Assembly: GCA_050013835.1 (NCBI GenBank)
Contig: JBEKEM010000011.1
Location: forward strand, 52,100-116,099
Reading direction: 5' to 3'
Source of the DNA: Bog-793 sp050013835
GTDB taxonomy: Bacteria > Actinomycetota > Acidimicrobiia > Acidimicrobiales > Bog-793
Length of the DNA stretch: 64,000 nt
Under the pieces are notes generated by a model, which saw only the letters and a list, made by a program, of their open reading frames with translations, was not told the DNA's origin and did not search any database. The position numbers and the translations under genes were made by a program. This document shows, one piece after another, positions 58,396 through 64,000 of the stretch (within the stretch, counting starts at the first letter, position 1; the number at the start of each line of letters is the position of its first letter).

Positions 58396-59370
58396 GTGAA
58401 CCCGTCCGATGCCCTCCGTGAGGCCGCGCGTGCTCCGATGGCGAACGGCGAACCGCTTGTCGTCGCCCACGGGCTCGTGAAGCGCTTCGGCGAGTTCGTT
58501 GCCGTCGACGGTGTCGACTTCTCGATCGGGCGCGGCGAGTCGTACGGGTTCCTCGGCCCGAACGGGGCCGGGAAGACCTCGACGATGCGCATGATCGCCT
58601 GCATGTCGCCGGTCTCGGGCGGGACGCTGCGCGTCCTCGGACGCGACCCGGACCGTGACGGACCCGAGATCCGCCGCCGAATCGGCCTCGTTCCCCAGGA
58701 GGACACGCTTGATCTCGAGCTCACGGTCCTCGACAACCTCCTCATCTACGGGCGTTACTTCGACCTGCCTCGCCGCCTCATCCGGGAGCGGGCCGACGAG
58801 TTGCTCGAGTTCGTGCAACTCACCGAGCGGGCCCGCGACCGGGTCGAGTCGCTGTCGGGGGGCATGAAGCGCCGCCTCACCATCGCCCGTTCGCTCGTGT
58901 CCGACCCGGAGCTGCTGATCCTCGACGAGCCGACGACCGGCCTCGACCCCCAGGCTCGGCACCTGCTCTGGGACCGCCTCTACCGCCTGCGGCGCCGGGG
59001 CGTGACGCTCGTCATCACGACCCACTACATGGACGAGGCCGAGCAGCTTTGCGAGCGGCTCGTCGTCATGGACCGCGGCCGGTTCGCCGCCGAGGGAACA
59101 CCCCGGGACCTCATCGCCGAGTACTCGACCCGTGAGGTCGTCGAGCTGCGGTTCGGCATCACCGAGCCGTCCCGCGTCGCCGGCCAGCTCGAAGGGCTCG
59201 CCCAGCGCTGCGAGGTCCTCCCCGACCGGGTCCTGCTCTACTCCGACGACGGGGACGCGACCCTCGTGGCCGTCCACCGGCGCGGCCTCACCCCGGAGAG
59301 CACCCTCGTGCGGCGCTCGAGCCTGGAGGACGTGTTCCTCCACCTGACCGGCCGCACGCTCGTGGAGTAG
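58396..59370 (+). CDS. ABC exporter ATP-binding protein (NodI/DrrA-type)
   Basis: 324 residues, GTG start. Walker A GPNGAGKTST, signature LSGGMKRRLTIA, Walker B LLILDEPTTGLDP and H-loop ITTHYMDEA are all intact. The C-terminal ~70 residues include SSLEDVFLHLTGR, typical of DrrA/NodI-family exporters. It powers the two membrane proteins encoded next. The substrate (drug, lipid or polysaccharide) is not visible. Confidence 0.92.
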   Translation: MNPSDALREAARAPMANGEPLVVAHGLVKRFGEFVAVDGVDFSIGRGESYGFLGPNGAGKTSTMRMIACMSPVSGGTLRVLGRDPDRDGPEIRRRIGLVPQEDTLDLELTVLDNLLIYGRYFDLPRRLIRERADELLEFVQLTERARDRVESLSGGMKRRLTIARSLVSDPELLILDEPTTGLDPQARHLLWDRLYRLRRRGVTLVITTHYMDEAEQLCERLVVMDRGRFAAEGTPRDLIAEYSTREVVELRFGITEPSRVAGQLEGLAQRCEVLPDRVLLYSDDGDATLVAVHRRGLTPESTLVRRSSLEDVFLHLTGRTLVE

Positions 59371-59375
59371 TCACG

Positions 59376-60188
59376 GTGGCCGGCACCGTGAAAGCGGCGG
59401 AGACGGCTCCGCACCCCAGCACGCCGCGCTGGCTGCGCTCCCTTGCCTACTGGGCCTACCAGTACAAGCGGACCTGGCGCGGCTCGATGACGACGAGCTT
59501 CCTCTACCCCGTGCTCTACCTCGCCGCTCTCGGGGTCGGCCTCGGCTCGCTCGTTGACCACCACGTCCACGCGGTGTCGGGGGTCAGCTACCTCGATTTC
59601 CTCGCGCCGGGCCTGCTGGCCGCGACGGCGATGCAGGTCGGCGCCAACGAGGCGATGTACCCGGTGATGGACGCCATCAAGTGGGGGCGAAGCTACCTCG
59701 CCATGCTTGCGACGCCCCTCACCGTGAAAGACGTGCTGCGGGGCCACCTCGGCTGGATCGCCTTCCGACTCGTGACGGTGTGCGCGATCTACCTCGCCAT
59801 CATGGAGGCGTTCGGCACCCTGCGCTCGGGGCTCGCCGTCCTGGCGATCCCGGCCGGCGTGCTGACGGGCCTCGCCTTCGTGGCACCGATCATGGCCTTC
59901 GCCGGCGCCCAGGAGAACGACCGGGGGTTCTCCGCCCTCTACCGGTTCGGGCTGATTCCGCTCTTCCTGTTCTCGGGGACGTTCTTCCCGGTGACACAGC
60001 TCCCCCGCTGGCTCCAGTTCGTCGCCTGGCTGACCCCCCTCTACCACGGCGTCGCGCTGTGCCGCGGGCTCGTCCTCGGCGGGATCGGCCCGGGCGCGGC
60101 CGCCATCCACACCGCCTACCTGGTCGCCGTCGCCGCGATCGGCTACGTGCTCGCCGAACGAAGCTACCGAAAGAGGCTCGTCATATGA
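59376..60188 (+). CDS. ABC-2-type permease (first)
   Basis: 270 residues, GTG start 5 nt after the ATPase stop. About six membrane segments, for example SFLYPVLYLAALGVGLG and AFVAPIMAFAGA, and the ABC-2 motif with FSGTFFPVTQLPRWLQFVAWLTPLYHGVAL are seen. Forms a heteromeric exporter with the next gene, which it overlaps by 4 nt (ATGA). Confidence 0.9.
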   Translation: MAGTVKAAETAPHPSTPRWLRSLAYWAYQYKRTWRGSMTTSFLYPVLYLAALGVGLGSLVDHHVHAVSGVSYLDFLAPGLLAATAMQVGANEAMYPVMDAIKWGRSYLAMLATPLTVKDVLRGHLGWIAFRLVTVCAIYLAIMEAFGTLRSGLAVLAIPAGVLTGLAFVAPIMAFAGAQENDRGFSALYRFGLIPLFLFSGTFFPVTQLPRWLQFVAWLTPLYHGVALCRGLVLGGIGPGAAAIHTAYLVAVAAIGYVLAERSYRKRLVI

Positions 60189-60997
60189 GTGCCGCCGCCA
60201 CGGCACCGTTCCGGGTCGCGCCGCTCGGCGTGCTGGGGTCGCGCCGCGCCCTCCGCCTCATCGAGCGCAACATCTACGTCTACCGCCGGAGCTGGATCAT
60301 CTTCGTCTCGGGGTTCTTCGAGCCGTTCTTCTACCTGCTCTCGATCGGCGTGGGGCTCAACAAGCTCGTCGGCGCCCTCCACATCGGGAACACGGTCGTC
60401 GCCTACTCGGCGTACGTGGCGCCAGGACTCCTCGCATCCTCGGCGATGAATGGGGCGCTTTTCGACGCGACCTTCAACATGTTCTTCCGCCTAAAGATCG
60501 CCAAGACCTACGACGCCGTCCTCTCCACGCCGCTCACGTCGGGCGACGTCGCGCTCGGAGAGCTGGGCTGGTCGCTCATCCGCGGCTCGACGTACTCCGG
60601 GGTGTTCATCCTCGTGATGGCGCTTTTCGGCTACGTCCTCTCGCCCTGGGCGGTGCTGTGCCTGCCTGCGGCGATGCTGATCGGGTTCGCCTTCGCCGGG
60701 GTGGGCCTGGCGGCAACCTCCTACATGCGCAGCTGGCAGGACTTCGACAAGGTGTCGCTCGCCATCATCCCGATGTTCCTTTTCTCGGCGACCTTCTACC
60801 CGCTCTCCGTCTACCCCGGTTGGCTGCAGCTCGTCGTGCGCGCGACGCCTCTCTACCAGGCGGTCGCGCTCGAGCGGGGGCTCGACGCCGGGGTGATGAC
60901 GGCGTCGCTGGCCGGCCACTCCGCCTACCTCGCGGTCCTGGGCGTCGTCGGGCTGACGATCACTTCCCGACGACTCGCGCGCTTACTGCTCCCCTGA
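60185..60997 (+). CDS. ABC-2-type permease (second)
   Basis: 270 residues from ATG at 60185. It is a paralogue of the preceding permease, with the same length and matching blocks SGFFEPFFYLLSIGVGLNKLVG and FSATFYPLSVYPGWLQLVVRATPLYQAVAL. An in-frame region upstream is open but belongs to the first permease gene in another frame. The pair with the ATPase gives a full two-permease exporter. Confidence 0.9.
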   Translation: MSAAATAPFRVAPLGVLGSRRALRLIERNIYVYRRSWIIFVSGFFEPFFYLLSIGVGLNKLVGALHIGNTVVAYSAYVAPGLLASSAMNGALFDATFNMFFRLKIAKTYDAVLSTPLTSGDVALGELGWSLIRGSTYSGVFILVMALFGYVLSPWAVLCLPAAMLIGFAFAGVGLAATSYMRSWQDFDKVSLAIIPMFLFSATFYPLSVYPGWLQLVVRATPLYQAVALERGLDAGVMTASLAGHSAYLAVLGVVGLTITSRRLARLLLP

Positions 60998-61590
60998 GCA
61001 GGGACGACAGCAGATTCGTTCCTGATACGACCGTAGCAATGCCCTCGTCGACTGCAGGGTTGAGTCCCCGAGCGGTCTGAGTCGGAGCGTCGCGCGGCCA
61101 ACGAGGCCCGAGCTGGCAACGGACACCCGTTCGCGTCGGCCCCTGCACGGCGGGGCGAGCTGCCACCGGTCGTTGGGCCATAATCTAAGGCGCTCATCAA
61201 AGCACCGATCGTTGAGTACTCCTGCGTGCGCTCCCGGCTTGCTCGGCGACCGGCGAACCGCCGACTGTTCGTTTGTGAGGCTCCTGGCTCTCCCTGCGAT
61301 TCCTGGCGGCTCGACTCGACAAGAAGTCCCCGCCCCTGAACCGACGTCCTGTATCACCGGGACTGGGCGTCATTGCCGGAGCTCGTTCCCGGTTCTATGG
61401 CGGTCCTGGAACGCACGGCCCAGCCGGCGGAGCCCGATGGCGTCTGTATCGTTTGACGGGTGACCTCACAGGAGCGCCTCTGGACGGACGATGCGGGGAC
61501 TCGTGCTCTCCGCAATGGTTTCCCTGGTCGGGGCTCGGGGTCCAGAGACCAGCCCGCCTGGCAGGACTGCTTCTTTGGGAAAGGGGAGAG
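60998..61590. other. 593 nt without a recognisable gene
   Basis: The stretch after the exporter operon is less G+C-rich than its surroundings and has only short unconvincing open frames. A 6-bp stem (CTGGTC with GACCAG) lies near 61520-61560, just before the next gene. I see no tRNA, transposase remnant, attachment site or clear repeat. Confidence 0.45.
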
Positions 61591-62022
61591 ATGACACCGA
61601 CGACTCGTCCGCATGGCGACACCGCTTCAGCCAACATCACCAAGCGAATTCAGGAGCTGGGGGATTGGAGAGGCGAGACTCTCGCTCATGTCCGTCAGCT
61701 CATCCACGATGCCGACCCCGACATCCAGGAGGAGTGGAAATGGGAGAAGCCAACATCCGCCGGAACCCCCGTCTGGTCCCATGACGGCGGGGTCTGCACA
61801 GGGGAGTCGTACAAGCAGGTCGTGAAGCTCACCTTCTATCGCGGAGCCTCCGTGAAAGACCCGAAGAAACTCTTCAATTCCAGCCTGGAAGGGAACGCGC
61901 GACGTGCAATCGACCTCCGCGAAGGGGAGAAGATCAACGAAGCTGCCTTCAAGCAACTCATCCGCGCCGCGGTGACGGCCAACTCGGTAACGCGCGCTCA
62001 ACGGGCCGCCAGGAAGAAGTGA
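61591..62022 (+). CDS. DUF1801-domain protein
   Basis: 143 residues from ATG at 61591 with AAAGGGGAG just upstream, one of the best ribosome sites in the window. The sequence has WRGETLAHVRQLIHDADPDIQEEWKWEKP, then VVKLTFYRGASVKDPKKLFNSSLEGNARRAIDLREGEKI and a basic C-terminus, the DUF1801 pattern seen in many bacteria (function unknown). Codons such as ACA, AGA, CAA and GAA are more frequent than in neighbours, hinting at later acquisition. Confidence 0.85.
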   Translation: MTPTTRPHGDTASANITKRIQELGDWRGETLAHVRQLIHDADPDIQEEWKWEKPTSAGTPVWSHDGGVCTGESYKQVVKLTFYRGASVKDPKKLFNSSLEGNARRAIDLREGEKINEAAFKQLIRAAVTANSVTRAQRAARKK

Positions 62023-62256
62023 ACGCGGCTCTTCCACGGGAACCGGGACGGAACGACACGACATCCGCCGGTCCACCGAGAACGAACCGACTGGCTCGCG
62101 ACCCGAATGCGCCCGGTTGGTGACGGCCCGGAACGGTTGGTCCGCCGGCTGACCGAGGCGTACGGAACCCGCGTCGGGTCAACCACCTGGGCCCGTTCCA
62201 GTCCCATTCCGCTCCGATTCCGGGGCCCCCCGGCGGAGGCGGCGTCGGGTCCAGGG

Positions 62257-62718
62257 CTACTCCACAGTCAGCTTCAGCACGTAGGACTTGGTCGGGGCGC
62301 GGTCCTTGCCGGGGGGATAGTACTTGAGGGTGATCGTCGTCGACCCCTTGCCGACGGCGTGGAAGGTCACGCTCTCGATGTCGTTCCCGCCAACGAGGCC
62401 CTTGGAGGCCGTGGATCGTCGGTAGCTCGTCGAGACGTAGACGGCGACGGCCGGCTTCGGCGAACGGGTCACCTTCCAGGTGTAACCGCAGCTCGCGGAA
62501 CACGCGACGAGCTCGACTCGGACGTCGTCTCCGACGACGGCGCTCGCCTTCGAGACGGGGGCGCGCACGATGACCGTCGCGCCCACCGGGCGCACGAGAC
62601 CCGGTCCCCGTAGATCCGACTTCGCCGCCGCCGCGACGCCCATCGCCGTAAAGGCCGTCGCCGCGACCAGGACCGCCGCCAGGGCCGGTAACGCGACCGA
62701 ATGCGGAATGGATCTCAT
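62257..62718 (-). CDS. secreted chagasin-like (I42) cysteine-protease inhibitor
   Basis: 153 residues from ATG at 62718. A signal peptide (SVALPALAAVLVAATAFTAMGVAAAA) precedes a beta-sandwich with CSASCGYTWKV, SKGLVGGNDIESVTFHAVGKGSTTITLKYYPPG and a final VLKLTV, which match the GYxW, GxxG-like and G.TTL.L.Y..P blocks of the I42 family. The family's NPTTG loop is degenerate (CSASCG), and the two cysteines could form a disulphide. Such inhibitors block papain-like proteases; the target here is unknown. Confidence 0.7.
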   Translation of the reverse strand: MRSIPHSVALPALAAVLVAATAFTAMGVAAAAKSDLRGPGLVRPVGATVIVRAPVSKASAVVGDDVRVELVACSASCGYTWKVTRSPKPAVAVYVSTSYRRSTASKGLVGGNDIESVTFHAVGKGSTTITLKYYPPGKDRAPTKSYVLKLTVE

Positions 62719-62959
62719 CGCTCTCAGAGCCTTTCCGTCATCACTCGGCCCCGGCCCGGTGCTCGGGCTCACTGTCCGCACCATACGACGCGCCACCGCG
62801 CCCCGTACGTCAGCCGCCCACGGACAGCGCCCCGCCTCCGGCCGACAAGCAGCTGGTGGACGCCGTTCCCCTCGCTCCTCGCCGCCTTCGGCAGGAACTC
62901 GCCGCCGGCCGCGAGCACGGTCTCAGCCGACGCACGCTCTGCAGGGGGCTCACCTGACC

Positions 62960-63577
62960 TCACCTCGCGCGCCCGGGACCAAGGAACGTCATTCCGACGA
63001 GATCGAGGCGTTGCCGTACATGCGGGGCACGATCGTGCAGGACCTTCAGGGCGAGGCCCAGCGCCGCCAACCCGGTGGGCACGTTGATCCAGAAGATCCA
63101 CCGCCACGAGGCGTACGTGATGATGAACCCTCCGAGCAGGATCCCGTGAATCGCGCCGGCGTTCCAGCCGATCGAGTTGTAGCCGAAGGCCTTCCCGCTC
63201 TCGTCTCGGGGATAGGCGTCGGCCAGGAGGGCGCAGCTGTTGGCGGTGAGGAACGCCCCGCCGACGACCTCCACGATACGGAACACGATGATCGTTGTCT
63301 CGCTGGTCGCCGTGGCGCACAGGGCCGATCCGAGGATGAAGATGAGGAAGCCGAGCTCGTACATGCGCGTCCGCCCGAATATGTCGCCGAGCCGGCCGAC
63401 CTGCGTCGCGAGGATCGTGACGACGAGGATGTAGGCGACGATCACCCAGACGACGGCCGAGAGCGCGATGTGCAGCGAGCGTTCCATCGCCGGAAGCGCG
63501 AGGACGACGATCGTCGTGTCGACGGCGGCCATCAGCACACCGACGACGACGAGCTCGCGGTGGCGGTCACGCCCCAC
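62960..63577 (-). pseudogene. truncated DHA2-type MFS transporter
   Basis: About 205 residues from GTG at 63577; the frame is open to an ATG at 63739. It contains the first five to six membrane segments and the motifs VVVGVLMAAVDTTIVVLALPAME, GRLGDIFGRTRMYELGF and WRWIFWINVPTGL of 14-helix EmrB/QacA exporters. The frame stops soon after LDLVGMTFLG, where a full-length protein (about 450-550 residues) would continue; the next 240 nt on this strand do not encode the rest in any frame. It looks like a 3'-deleted gene. Confidence 0.7.
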
Positions 63578-63837
63578 GGGAACCGCGGGCCCGGAACCGG
63601 CGATCGTCCGAACGCCCTCGGGCCGTCTCAAGTCGTCGATCCCGTGCCCGGAGCCGCCCCTCCGAGGTCCTCGACACCTCCGGCCGCGCCCCGGCAGGCC
63701 TTGGGAGCGCCACATCCCTTGACCAGGGAATGAGTTCACACGCCCGGGCGGCGCGGGGCCCTCCGGGCACCATGGCGCGAAGCCTGCGGCGACCCTCTCG
63801 AGTTAGACGGACGCTCAACCCCGGGAGCGTGAGGGGT

Positions 63838-64000
63838 CTAGGCGGAGGTGGGCTGGGGTCGCCCGCCTCGGCGGAACTCGGCGATGGCCTCGGGTGGGAC
63901 CGGGTGGGCGAAGAGGAAGCCCTGGGCCGTGTCGCACTCGAGCGAGGCGAGCTCGTCGAGCTGCTCGCTCGTCGCGATCCCCTCGCCGACGACCGTCATC
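63838..64000 (-). CDS. EAL-domain c-di-GMP phosphodiesterase, C-terminal end only
   Basis: The reverse strand reads from the window edge to a TAG at 63838. The 54 visible residues TVVGEGIATSEQLDEL, ECDTAQGFLFAHPV and a short tail are the last conserved block of EAL domains, whose VVAEGIET..QL and GQGFLFxxP motifs bind c-di-GMP. The catalytic residues and any GGDEF or sensor domain lie outside the window. Confidence 0.9.
   Translation of the reverse strand, partial: MTVVGEGIATSEQLDELASLECDTAQGFLFAHPVPPEAIAEFRRGGRPQPTSA

Noticed and set aside
61173..61463. 96-codon plus-strand frame in the gap after the exporter operon
   Set aside because: No family features and a codon pattern unlike neighbouring genes; judged a chance frame.

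Overview
The window is about 70% G+C, carries tightly packed genes on both strands, and has several families typical of Actinomycetota (DUF2469, DUF2510 proteins, the small zinc-ribbon 'ATP/GTP-binding' family, a SUF operon with a Rieske protein). Gene content and the lean housekeeping cluster suggest a class Acidimicrobiia-like actinobacterium; this placement is an inference. Nothing indicates a plasmid, prophage or CRISPR locus.

Layout. 1-8.1 kb: a DedA fragment, then mostly plus-strand enzymes (hydrolase, Fe-S nuclease, PAP2 phosphatase, purE, ChbG-like deacetylase, nucleotidyltransferase, class IV aminotransferase, secreted SGNH protein) and a NifU-like Fe-S protein. 8.1-26.5 kb: one minus-strand housekeeping super-cluster, read from right to left: DAK2 protein, recG, rsmD, coaD, DivIVA-like, yceD, rpmF, plsX, acpP, rnc, mutM, smc, ftsY, ffh, rpsP, khpA, rimM, trmD, rplS, DUF2469. 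It links ribosome, membrane-targeting, chromosome and phospholipid functions, and many genes overlap by 4 nt. rpmB diverges from its head. 26.9-33.6 kb: thiL, an MFS protein and a SUF Fe-S operon (sufB, Cys4 protein, sufD, Rieske, sufC).

33.8-51.6 kb holds surface-sugar genes: a GmhA-like isomerase, an RmlC-type epimerase, then a plus-strand operon (methyltransferase, GmhB-like phosphatase, transaldolase, epimerase, HddA-like kinase, oxidoreductase, SDR, Dpm1-like glycosyltransferase, HddC-like nucleotidyltransferase) that reads as an NDP-heptose pathway, followed by a double-domain glycosyltransferase. Inside this lies an accessory patch (34.9-37.1 kb) with a secreted repeat protein that I interpret as a seven-bladed propeller, and a 32-residue tandem-repeat protein. 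mutY and two aldo/keto reductases are housekeeping or metabolic insertions. 51.7-64 kb: fumC, a secreted NlpC/P60 hydrolase, idi, eukaryotic-type glutamine synthetase with a GlnR-like site, bioY, a three-gene ABC exporter, then a looser region with a DUF1801 gene, a chagasin-like inhibitor, a truncated MFS gene and the end of an EAL protein.

The most unusual signal is translational. Four genes (rnc, plsX, sufD and the HddC-like gene) have no ATG, GTG or TTG in a plausible position, and CTG is the only fitting start. In three of them the CTG sits in a CTGA overlap with the stop of the upstream gene. The window also shows ATGA, GTGA and TTGA junctions, so all four NTGA types are in use.
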